Positions 26,257 to 35,624 of a DNA stretch of 64,000 nucleotides are shown in pieces. The notes beneath the pieces were generated by a model, which saw only the letters and a list, made by a program, of their open reading frames with translations, was not told where the DNA came from and did not search any database. How positions within the stretch are numbered: position 1 is the first letter of the stretch; each line of letters opens with the position of its first letter. The stretch lies in contig JALHJR010000002.1 of the NCBI GenBank assembly GCA_022840405.1, forward strand, positions 1 through 64,000. Direction: 5' to 3'. This DNA comes from Tepidanaerobacter acetatoxydans_A. Lineage in GTDB: Bacteria > Bacillota > Thermosediminibacteria > Thermosediminibacterales > Tepidanaerobacteraceae. A program made the position numbers and the translations under genes.

Positions 26257-27498
26257 TTAGTTGTTTTTAGATTTTAAAAGAGCAAGCACTCTGTTCATCT
26301 CGTTATATACAATCATCATACCTTCATCTACGCCCATGCCTGGCTTTGCAAGTATCTGGCAGGGTCTTGCGGCAAGGGCGATATCCGTGCATATCTGAGC
26401 CGAGCGGTCGGTTTCATTGCATGTGCCGCCCTGGTATGCGCCTATTTTATGCTCCTTGCAGTAGAGCACCGCCTCAATTGTATTGTTTATGCCGCCCAAA
26501 TCCGGCGTTTTTACCTGAATCATGTCGGCAGCGCCCTCATCCACAAATTCTTTGATGTCTTCTAAGGTATTGCACCATTCATCGGCTACAATTTCAACCT
26601 TGATATTTCGCTTTTTAAGGTTCTCCCTAAGCAGCTTTAATTGCTTTAATTGCTCATATTTACTACCTGCATCTATAGGGCCTTCAATTCTGAGCGTAAA
26701 TGGCGATGCCGCTTTCTCAAGTTTTTCAAAATAATCCGTTATGGCACAAATATCACCGTCAAATGCCTCGCCGATTGTTCCGTAAACATCTATGTGAAAT
26801 ATGGGCTTATAGTCGTCGCCTGCTATTTGGTAAATTCTTTGTTTTAGCCAGTTAATATATTCTATAAGCTTTTCACCCTGCTTGCCGAGTTTTGAAACAT
26901 TGTTTATAAGGGCATGCGGAAGAACATCCACCCGCTTTATTATCATCTTATCTGCATTTGTATAGCGGTCATCGCCGCTTTGGGCGAAAATGGGAACTGG
27001 TATGAGTTCTAATTCAAGGCCGTATTCTTCTGCTACCACTTCTGTGCGCGTTATATTTTTCGCCTTAGCAACTGCATCCAGGATTGCTTGGGTGATTCCA
27101 TAGCGCAAAGCTGTGTGAAGGCTTTTGCCGTCGATTTTGTAGCTGTCTATTTTATCTGCAAGTCTCCTAAAGCTGTCAAGCTCCTCTCCTATCAATATCG
27201 GCCTTATTTCATTTTCAATAACAGGTATAAAATCTTCTGCTAAAAACAACGGGTCCCGACCGCCGGCTCCCGAGTATTGGACAGCGGCGCCGTCCCCGTA
27301 AGCCATCTTGCCGTCATCTGTTATTATCATTACTGAAATAGATTCCCCTGCCTGCCTTACATCTGTAAATCCTTTTGTTTTGGGCGTGCCTTTGTAAATA
27401 AACCCATCCTCTTTTGCATCGCTTTTAATTGCCGCCTGATCATCGAAATAAAAGCCGGCAAGACCTTTAGATGCTATAACTTCCTTAATTTTACTCAT
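26257..27498 (-). CDS. mal: Methylaspartate ammonia-lyase
   Basis: 413 residues, the usual length. The enolase-superfamily enzyme removes ammonia from (2S,3S)-3-methylaspartate to give mesaconate, step two of the methylaspartate route of glutamate fermentation. Seen: FHIDVYGTIGEAF (about 240), the metal-ligand region VADEWCNTLEDI (about 307) and the catalytic lysine in QVKTPDLGG (about 331). The ATG at 27498 is eight bases after AAGGAG; the longer frame from 27519 overlaps mutE. Downstream of both glutamate mutase components. Confidence 0.92.
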   Translation of the reverse strand: MSKIKEVIASKGLAGFYFDDQAAIKSDAKEDGFIYKGTPKTKGFTDVRQAGESISVMIITDDGKMAYGDGAAVQYSGAGGRDPLFLAEDFIPVIENEIRPILIGEELDSFRRLADKIDSYKIDGKSLHTALRYGITQAILDAVAKAKNITRTEVVAEEYGLELELIPVPIFAQSGDDRYTNADKMIIKRVDVLPHALINNVSKLGKQGEKLIEYINWLKQRIYQIAGDDYKPIFHIDVYGTIGEAFDGDICAITDYFEKLEKAASPFTLRIEGPIDAGSKYEQLKQLKLLRENLKKRNIKVEIVADEWCNTLEDIKEFVDEGAADMIQVKTPDLGGINNTIEAVLYCKEHKIGAYQGGTCNETDRSAQICTDIALAARPCQILAKPGMGVDEGMMIVYNEMNRVLALLKSKNN

Positions 27499-27511
27499 TG
27501 CCTTGTCTCCT

Positions 27512-28966
27512 TCATGCAATTTTAGAATCCATTCTTCCTACAAGCATTCCCTGTCCTATTGCGTATATATCGTCTATGACCATTTGAAAGCTTACTTCTC
27601 TGTTTTCTGCCTTGGCTCTTTCTGCTAATTTTCTTCTGTGAAATTCTTTTATTTTATCATCAAAGGGAAGTGAGCCGAAATTCAAAAACCTGACCGCTCC
27701 GCTGTTGTCCCGGGCAGGCAAGATTTTTCCGGCATTAAACTGGCTGGGCGCAAAGGGAACATCAAGTACCCCTGCTTCAAAGGCTCTTACTGCGCCTTTT
27801 GCCCAATCTCCTTCTCCAAGTTCATACACCTTGGATAAAATCTGCCGCGTTTCTCTTTTTATAATCTCTTTTTCTTTTTCAAGTTCCTTGCTGGAAATCA
27901 TCCTCTGGTCTTTTAGCATGTTGATTACCTGTCTTGTAGCTCTTAGGCCTTCGGCATTCGCCTCTTTTGTGGGCACGCCAAATGCCTCATGAGGTGTTTT
28001 TACAATAACCTTAGTAGCCTTGCTCAACGCTGCAGTGGCAGCTCCCCAAGATATAACTCCGAAGGCTTGAGCTTCATCCTGCGGGAATCCGCCCATCCAT
28101 TGATGAAAAGCCGTAGTCAGCATAACATCATAATCTTTTAGATATTCCGCTGATAGCTCTTTTAATGTCTCAACAGCTGCAACATCCTGGATTAAATTGC
28201 CGCATTGGCCGTATCCGAGGGTAATATTTCGAACACCCTGCTCTGCAGCAAGTAGTCCCTCGATGATTCCTATGCTGTGAGATATACAAGGAGGAACCAG
28301 CGTTCCGGTCAAGGGGCCAAAGGGTTCTCTGTTTAAAGAAATCCCGTTTTCTTCGTAAATGCCTACAAGTCTATCCACATACTGCCAATAATAAATCGAT
28401 TGTTCAATAGATATTTTCTTGGCATATGGCACGTTATAGGATATACCGCCGCCTTCAAAGTCTGTAAAACCTCCTGCCAGTGTAATTTCAGCCAGCAGCC
28501 GAGCATCGGGAGTGCCATGTCTTACCTGAACAGGGCAGTCTAAAGACTCGATTACCTTTCTGCAATTTTTCACGCCGTAATTTACTGCGGGAAAACCATT
28601 CAGCAGCGACCGTCCTGCTTTTTCACTTTCTTTAATGCCTTTTTCGGCTTCTTCATACCTGTTTTGCCTAGTGTAGCTGTCTATTGTGGTAGGCAGCACA
28701 TCTGCCTTTCCTTTCTGCCTGAGGAATTTCAAAAGTTCTATATGTTCATCAAGTAGCGCTACACCGGCCCGAGGTTGTATCAGTGTATTATTTTTAGCAG
28801 CAGCCTCCCGCAGCTTATTTGTCATAATTTGATTTTTGGGAAGGTTTTGGTGATACCTTACTGCTTCCTCAAAATCTACTTCCTTTCCCGTGGGCCACTG
28901 ATTTAAAACCTCTTGCCTCATTTCACTAAATTTTTTCATATCCCATTTTTTATTTTGAACTTCCAT
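27512..28966 (-). CDS. glmE: Glutamate mutase epsilon subunit
   Basis: 484 residues, close to the known clostridial enzymes. It is the catalytic TIM-barrel subunit that, with the B12-binding subunit, converts glutamate to 3-methylaspartate by a radical rearrangement. Characteristic stretches are VRHGTPDARLLAE, FEGGGISYNVPYAK and LGYGQCGNLIQD. The ATG is eight bases after GGAGG. The order here is glmS, glmL, glmE, mal, as in Clostridium tetanomorphum and C. cochlearium. Confidence 0.93.
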   Translation of the reverse strand: MEVQNKKWDMKKFSEMRQEVLNQWPTGKEVDFEEAVRYHQNLPKNQIMTNKLREAAAKNNTLIQPRAGVALLDEHIELLKFLRQKGKADVLPTTIDSYTRQNRYEEAEKGIKESEKAGRSLLNGFPAVNYGVKNCRKVIESLDCPVQVRHGTPDARLLAEITLAGGFTDFEGGGISYNVPYAKKISIEQSIYYWQYVDRLVGIYEENGISLNREPFGPLTGTLVPPCISHSIGIIEGLLAAEQGVRNITLGYGQCGNLIQDVAAVETLKELSAEYLKDYDVMLTTAFHQWMGGFPQDEAQAFGVISWGAATAALSKATKVIVKTPHEAFGVPTKEANAEGLRATRQVINMLKDQRMISSKELEKEKEIIKRETRQILSKVYELGEGDWAKGAVRAFEAGVLDVPFAPSQFNAGKILPARDNSGAVRFLNFGSLPFDDKIKEFHRRKLAERAKAENREVSFQMVIDDIYAIGQGMLVGRMDSKIA

Positions 28967-28985
28967 AGTACATGCCTCCTTAAAA

Positions 28986-30380
28986 TTAAAGCTCTTTAAG
29001 ATATTTTTTTGCCAAGTTTAAAGCCTTGTCAGGCGCGATTTCACTTAATAACCCTAAAGATGATAAAAGGTATTTTTCATCAAGAAGCATTTTTGGATTT
29101 TCCGGTGCCAGCACTTCCGGCCGGCTGCTGTCGTATAGGCCATGTCTTAATATTTCCTTTGGATTTTCGCTGTATATGAGGACTCCGCCGGTTGCTATCA
29201 TAAAATCAAGCTTTGTAAGGTCTTTCCCATGCTGAACATATGCCGCACCGAATGGGCTATAGACTGTTTCGATTCTCCCTACATGTCTTTTGACTGCAAG
29301 GTCTGTTGCAGCTTTTGCGATTCCGCAATCTATTTGTTTGTCCGTTTCATTACAAGGCACATAATCTGTATCAATGCTTATTTTTTTGACATATTCTTGC
29401 AAGGTTTTTTCATCCATACCGCAAGGAAGATAATTTTTCAGCATATTCTTAATGCCGACTTCTTCGAGTAGTGCCAAGGCGCTGTAACGCATCCCGAGGT
29501 CACCTTCTACAGTCCTTTTTATAAAAGGTTCCTCAAGACCTCTGAGCGTCACCCCTGCCTTTGTCGGTTCTCCTGTTGCAGCAGAATCCACATCTGTTGT
29601 AGCTCCTCCTATATCAACAATCATAACCTCTCCATACCCTGCCTCATTATCGCTCCCCTTGGCAAGAAGCTCAGCCGCCTTCATTACCGCTGAAGGAGTA
29701 GGTATGATAGGGCTGTCTACATAATTACTTACTTTTGACAGGCCTTTGGCATAAATAATCTTGCTTAAAAAAACTTCCCTGATAATCTTTTTGGCAGGTT
29801 CGATGTTCAGGCATTCAAGTTTAGGCATTACATTTTCGGTAACATAGACTTCTTTTGCGGCTGCGCGCAGGGCTTTTTCGGCAGCAGATGCCGCCGTTTT
29901 GTTGCCTGCAACGATTATCGGAGCATCAACTTTCAGCTCTGCAAGTTTTTCAGCATTATGTATTATCACATCTTTATTGCCGCCATCGGTGCCGCCTGCA
30001 AGCAGAATTATATCCGGCGAGTACCTTGCTATTTGATTCAGCTCATCATCTGTTAGCTCATAGCAAAACACATGTCCTACCTTAGCTCCTGCACCTAGTG
30101 CTGCTCGCTTTGCGGCTTCGGTTGTTAGTTCAGGCACAAGGCCCACCGCTACCATCTTAAGTCCGCCTGCCGCACTGCTGCATGCAAGTTTGTGTTTTGC
30201 CTTTGCAGGATCGATTCCCATTGCTTTGAGTTCTTCGAGGGCCTTATTTATCCCGATATTTACATCTTCAGCTACGGTAGTTGCCGCTTGAGCCTTAGCT
30301 TTTAGCTCGACGGTTTCCAAATCTATGGCAGTCACTTTTGTATAGGTGCTTCCAATATCTATAAGTAAGGCTAGTTCCAT
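28986..30380 (-). CDS. glmL: Glutamate mutase reactivating factor (MutL/GlmL)
   Basis: 464 residues, ASKHA-type ATPase fold: LLIDIGSTYTKVTAID at the N-terminus, LLAGGTDGGNKD near 140 and VDIGGATTDVDSAATG near 250. It is thought to exchange damaged cobalamin in glutamate mutase. I chose the ATG at 30380, five bases after AGAGGTG; the frame extends to 30401 without a better site. It lies between the two mutase subunit genes. Confidence 0.88.
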   Translation of the reverse strand: MELALLIDIGSTYTKVTAIDLETVELKAKAQAATTVAEDVNIGINKALEELKAMGIDPAKAKHKLACSSAAGGLKMVAVGLVPELTTEAAKRAALGAGAKVGHVFCYELTDDELNQIARYSPDIILLAGGTDGGNKDVIIHNAEKLAELKVDAPIIVAGNKTAASAAEKALRAAAKEVYVTENVMPKLECLNIEPAKKIIREVFLSKIIYAKGLSKVSNYVDSPIIPTPSAVMKAAELLAKGSDNEAGYGEVMIVDIGGATTDVDSAATGEPTKAGVTLRGLEEPFIKRTVEGDLGMRYSALALLEEVGIKNMLKNYLPCGMDEKTLQEYVKKISIDTDYVPCNETDKQIDCGIAKAATDLAVKRHVGRIETVYSPFGAAYVQHGKDLTKLDFMIATGGVLIYSENPKEILRHGLYDSSRPEVLAPENPKMLLDEKYLLSSLGLLSEIAPDKALNLAKKYLKEL

Positions 30381-30411
30381 TCTCACACCTCTTTGAAACA
30401 AAGATTATCTT

Positions 30412-30834
30412 TTATTTAATCCCTAAATCATTTTTTAAATCATTAATAGGTATTTCAGGCAGTGTCCCCGGAGGATAAACCCTGTCAAATCCCATGTCTA
30501 AAAATTTCTTTTCCGTAGTAGCCCAGTCTTGTTTTCCCACCACCAGATTGCCGCCTACATATAGGATCACATCTCCTAAGCCTGCTTCAACACATTTTTC
30601 CTTAAAGCCTTTGCAGTCAAGCTCTCCATGCCCATATAGCGAAGATACTAAGATGGCATCGGCATCGGTTTCAATGGCGGCATTGATAAAATCTTCCTGT
30701 GATGATAAAACTCCGATGTTTACAACATTAAAACCGGCCTCACTAAAGGCTTCATCGAGAATTCTAATACCTACTGAGTGCACATCAGATCCTATAACTC
30801 CTAGCACAATCGTTTTTTTATCGTCGTATTTCAA
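30412..30834 (-). CDS. glmS: Glutamate mutase sigma subunit (B12-binding)
   Basis: 140 residues. The B12-binding motif is intact: DVHSVG (D-x-H-x-x-G) at about 16-21, SSLYG near 64 and VGGN near 93. It carries adenosylcobalamin for glutamate mutase. TTG start after GAGGTGATATAAA. First gene of the operon; three GTATAC boxes lie upstream. Confidence 0.93.
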   Translation of the reverse strand: MKYDDKKTIVLGVIGSDVHSVGIRILDEAFSEAGFNVVNIGVLSSQEDFINAAIETDADAILVSSLYGHGELDCKGFKEKCVEAGLGDVILYVGGNLVVGKQDWATTEKKFLDMGFDRVYPPGTLPEIPINDLKNDLGIK

Positions 30835-30869
30835 TTTATATCACCTCATTAATAATTGTTTAATTAAAG

Positions 30870-31048
30870 TAACGTATACAGAATATTCCGTATTTTTGAA
30901 TGCCAGGTTTCCTGTATACGATGACGCAAGAATATTAAATTCAAAATTGTAAATTAATCTTGTTGCAAGCACAAATTAAAATCTTAACTTGCGCTTTTAT
31001 TTGGAATATATACGCATACATGAAATACTGTCCTTTTGTATACAGAAT
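30870..31048 (-). promoter_or_regulatory. Upstream region of the glutamate mutase operon with three GTATAC boxes
   Basis: The 376-base gap between glmS and cas2 has no convincing gene. GTATAC cores occur at 30874-30879, 30914-30919 and 31038-31043. The first and third share GTATACAGAAT; the second is the first in inverted orientation (CTGTATACG against CGTATACAG). GTATAC-centred palindromes are common GntR-family operators, so this is a candidate control site. Confidence 0.45.
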
Positions 31049-31210
31049 ACATAATCCCCTTTATTTTACTATACCACATATTATAAATTTTGTATTATGC
31101 TTTTTTTCTAAAAATATCAATATTAGCGTATTTCCTGCTAAAAACTGTATTTTATTATCACAATCTGCTTTATGCTTGCATTATGTAAGTTTTTTGCCGT
31201 ATCATCTAAA

Positions 31211-31474
31211 TCAAATAAATAATTCATCTCCGCCCTTTTTTATACCCATGGTCTGTCTCTCGGAATACTTAGTTGTTCGCAATATATAAAATATGACCGA
31301 ATCCTCATCTTCATCGATAACTCGCTTTAATTCCAGCTTTAGCTTTTTAAAATTCGCAGCAGAAATTTCCCCTTCCAGCACAGAATTTTGCACCCAAGTT
31401 AAATACTTCCGACATATTTTCAGGACCTTCGCCACTCGCTTTTCCCCAACATCATACACCAATATGATAAACAT
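31211..31474 (-). CDS. cas2: CRISPR-associated endoribonuclease Cas2
   Basis: 87 residues with the ferredoxin-like start MFIILVYDVGEKRVAKV, the conserved metal aspartate in VYDV, and the later YLTWVQNSVLEGE, all typical of Cas2. With Cas1 it integrates new spacers. The ATG at 31474 is four bases after GGGTGAG; the GTG upstream is part of that site. It is separated from cas1 by the whole of array 4, on the same strand, which is unusual. Confidence 0.9.
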   Translation of the reverse strand: MFIILVYDVGEKRVAKVLKICRKYLTWVQNSVLEGEISAANFKKLKLELKRVIDEDEDSVIFYILRTTKYSERQTMGIKKGGDELFI

Positions 31475-31569
31475 CCATCTCACCCTTTAAGCATTTTGTT
31501 TCGGCAGACAACAACTTTGCCATAGCGTGTTACCTGTTTAAGTTTAATATATCAAATTTTCAACGACAT

Positions 31570-31594
31570 AAAAATAAACCCATAAAAAGGGTTT
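31570..31594 (-). terminator. Probable terminator of array 4
   Basis: On the minus strand AAACCC-TTTTTAT-GGGTTT then ATTTTTATG, 76 bases past the oldest repeat and about 95 bases before cas2. The short stem may allow read-through to cas2. The rest of 31475-31669 shows nothing definite. Confidence 0.45.
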
Positions 31595-31669
31595 AACTTT
31601 ATAAAGGAAAAGTGTGCAAATATGGGAAAACCAAATAATTTACTATTTATTTAAACATAGAAACAAAAA

Positions 31670-34600
31670 GATGTGAAGCCTTATAGGTAGGCTATAAACG
31701 CGTCTCTCCGCATCGATTAAGTAATGGAGTTAAATATTTGTTTCAATCCCTTATAGGTAGGCTATAAACCCACATTACACGGATAAGGCGAACGAGAGGG
31801 CAAAAGTTTCAATCCCTTATAGGTAGGCTATAAACGACCTGACACGTTCCCAAAAACCCTTACCCAAAGGGTTTCAATCCCTTATAGGTAGGCTATAAAC
31901 AAAAGCCTTGAATTTTGCACTATATGTGCAATGGATAGTTTCAATCCCTTATAGGTAGGCTATAAACAAGGTAACATTATATCGGTCACACCTGTTCCGA
32001 AGCCGTTTCAATCCCTTATAGGTAGGCTATAAACCCTACACCTGTAACCTCTTTCGCCCAATTTAAATAAGTTTCAATCCCTTATAGGTAGGCTATAAAC
32101 ATAATAAAAAAGATGAATTATCTAGTGGTAAAAAAGTTTCAATCCCTTATAGGTAGGCTATAAACTTTGCTTTCAGGATACGGGAAAGGCTTGCCGCCAA
32201 GGTTTCAATCCCTTATAGGTAGGCTATAAACGTTATTTTATTGGATTAGACATGCAGCATACCACTTTGTTTCAATCCCTTATAGGTAGGCTATAAACTT
32301 GATACTCGCCGTAATATTATAAGTTCCATCAAGGAGTTTCAATCCCTTATAGGTAGGCTATAAACTTTTACATTTAACATAACTAAAGCATCTGCCAATC
32401 CAGGTTTCAATCCCTTATAGGTAGGCTATAAACAGGTCTTTTTCAGCTAGTTTCAACACCGCCTCTGAAGTTTCAATCCCTTATAGGTAGGCTATAAACC
32501 AGTGCCGGATATATTAAAAAATTCAATAGATACGCTGTTTCAATCCCTTATAGGTAGGCTATAAACGTGTTGCTGCACGTTCCATGTCCTTTGTAAAGTG
32601 CGAAGTTTCAATCCCTTATAGGTAGGCTATAAACCCGGTTATAGCGACAGAACCTTTCCGGTGCAAGGGACGTTTCAATCCCTTATAGGTAGGCTATAAA
32701 CACAGTCCCGGGTCTAATTCCTGTCAAACGTGATAGCGTTTCAATCCCTTATAGGTAGGCTATAAACACGGAACATATAGCGGAGATGGCGAAGTTGAAA
32801 CAGGGTTTCAATCCCTTATAGGTAGGCTATAAACGGCAATAAACATCCCCAAATCAGCAGCGAGTCCAGCCAGTTTCAATCCCTTATAGGTAGGCTATAA
32901 ACGAGAGAAATACCTGTATGTATCGATTGCGGAGATTATGTTTCAATCCCTTATAGGTAGGCTATAAACGTATAAGAGAAACGGGCACTTAGAGCTACAT
33001 TCGATGTTTCAATCCCTTATAGGTAGGCTATAAACGGAATATGGCGATATAGAAAGAGCATTTAGTGAAGAGTTTCAATCCCTTATAGGTAGGCTATAAA
33101 CTAGGTAGATTAAAATTGGAATTTGTTAAGATAAACTGTTTCAATCCCTTATAGGTAGGCTATAAACATTAATGGGTATGATTTAATAGAGTTAGGAATA
33201 CCAGTTTCAATCCCTTATAGGTAGGCTATAAACGAATTTGCAAGGGTGCTGTCATTTATTATCGATAAGTGTTTCAATCCCTTATAGGTAGGCTATAAAC
33301 CAGGTTTAAAAGACAGGAATGACAAGGAGATTTATGGTTTCAATCCCTTATAGGTAGGCTATAAACGTACCAAAAGAGCCAAGAACAATGCCAAAAAATC
33401 GTGTTTCAATCCCTTATAGGTAGGCTATAAACAGTGTTGCCTGTTACCGTGTTGTTACTAGATGAAGAGTTTCAATCCCTTATAGGTAGGCTATAAACAA
33501 CAAAAAAGAATTCGACCTCTCCGGCATAACTCGGGTTTCAATCCCTTATAGGTAGGCTATAAACTCGGAAAAATTACTATCTATTTTAGCACCTGTAGTG
33601 TTTCAATCCCTTATAGGTAGGCTATAAACGTTCTTCATCTAGTTTGAATACTTTTTTCCAGTCCTCGTGTTTCAATCCCTTATAGGTAGGCTATAAACTG
33701 ATACTTCAAAGAAAATAAAAGGTCGCATAGTGAGGTTTCAATCCCTTATAGGTAGGCTATAAACAAATACATTACTGACTTATCCCCATGACCGTCAAGC
33801 AAGTTTCAATCCCTTATAGGTAGGCTATAAACACAAAAAAGAATTCGACCTCTCCGGCATAACTCGGGTTTCAATCCCTTATAGGTAGGCTATAAACGAT
33901 GCAGAAACCTTCCGCAGAGCCCACAAAACCAAAGGCGTTTCAATCCCTTATAGGTAGGCTATAAACATTGAATGGTCTTGCATGAATTTGTATAGTTCAT
34001 GTGTTTCAATCCCTTATAGGTAGGCTATAAACTGTATCAACGGAGATGGAGAGGTTTTGGGAAAGGCGTTTCAATCCCTTATAGGTAGGCTATAAACCTT
34101 CTACCGGCATACCTTTTTCGAAATGCAGCCGGTGTTTCAATCCCTTATAGGTAGGCTATAAACTAACAAAAATAATGACTATCTCATCTTCAGAGAAGAG
34201 TTTCAATCCCTTATAGGTAGGCTATAAACGCTTTATGGCCTCAACTTCGGCCCGTCTTGTTGCAGGTTTCAATCCCTTATAGGTAGGCTATAAACTAGAT
34301 ATAGGAGCCAGGCGACGATATATCCATGGAACGTTTCAATCCCTTATAGGTAGGCTATAAACAGGGTAGCAAAATGCACTCCACTCCCAGGCTAAAGCTG
34401 TTTCAATCCCTTATAGGTAGGCTATAAACCCGGATACATTCCCGAACGGGTCTTTTATTTTGCCGTTGTTTCAATCCCTTATAGGTAGGCTATAAACTGT
34501 TGGAGTTATAATATAATCAAAGCTCAACATTGCGTGTTTCAATCCCTTATAGGTAGGCTATAAACGTTCAAATTCCTTTTCGTTCAAAGTTTTCACCTCT

Positions 34601-35429
34601 AAAAGTTTCAATCCCTTATAGGTAGGCTATAAACAAGTAACAAAACCATCGAAAGTATTCGTATGCAGTAGTTTCAATCCCTTATAGGTAGGCTATAAAC
34701 TCCGGTCCCGCTTCGCCCACTAGTGCTATACCGCTGTTTCAATCCCTTATAGGTAGGCTATAAACTTATATACCCAATTAACTCCATAGATATTTTGTCT
34801 TGTTTCAATCCCTTATAGGTAGGCTATAAACCGGGTTTGCATTCAGTACAGAGGTGATAAAGGGATCGTTTCAATCCCTTATAGGTAGGCTATAAACCCG
34901 ATATTCAGGTCAGTTCTCAGAGAACCTATACCGGTTTCAATCCCTTATAGGTAGGCTATAAACGTGGAACAGTCGGCCAAGCAGGCACATCACCGTATCG
35001 AGTTTCAATCCCTTATAGGTAGGCTATAAACGGAGGGATAACATATGCTTGCTCAACGAAAGTATCAAGAGTTTCAATCCCTTATAGGTAGGCTATAAAC
35101 CAATAAGACCATAAGCCTTCGTTCGGGTGATGTAGTTTCAATCCCTTATAGGTAGGCTATAAACCCTTTTAGCCGCTTCATATGCCTCCGCTTTGTTTTG
35201 TTTCAATCCCTTATAGGTAGGCTATAAACGGTATGAATACCGAAAAGATACATATTCGGTATTGTAGTTTCAATCCCTTATAGGTAGGCTATAAACGCTA
35301 TTCCCCGAAGGGGCACCATCTACGACAGTATCGTTTCAATCCCTTATAGGTAGGCTATAAACTTTGCTATTTGCTGGGCATCTCTTCCTACTGTGTATGG
35401 TTTCAATCCCTTATAGGTAGGCTATAAAC
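31670..35429 (-). CRISPR. CRISPR array 4 (57 repeats), between cas1 and cas2
   Basis: The oldest repeat (31670-31699) is degenerate in its first third. The others begin at 31740, 31806, 31871, 31938, 32005 and so on at a mean step of about 66.6 to 35400; 56 spacers of 35-39 bases. All have C at plus-strand position 9. Two spacers (33499-33534, 33833-33867) are the same sequence. The leader at 35430 puts the newest spacer at 35363-35399. Transcription runs leftward toward cas2. Confidence 0.98.
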
Positions 35430-35608
35430 CCGTAATTCGGGGTAAAAAATAAAGAAAGAGCGAGAAAAATAATTTGTTCAATTTTCTATTAATAATTTCT
35501 ACATTAAATCGAAAAGTCCTTCTTTTCCAGTAATATTCTTTATTTGAGTGTGATTTTAGACTGTCGTCGATCCCCGGGGGTTTTTGCACTACTCGAGGTC
35601 GACGACAA
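35430..35608 (-). promoter_or_regulatory. CRISPR leader 4
   Basis: Same leader as at 6363 and 22025. The inverted repeat (35562-35572 with 35596-35606) is shorter here, about 11 pairs, but the loop core GGGGTTTTTGCACTA is kept. It occupies the gap between the array and the cas1 stop. Confidence 0.85.
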
Positions 35609-35624
35609 TTTTAGAATGCAAAAG

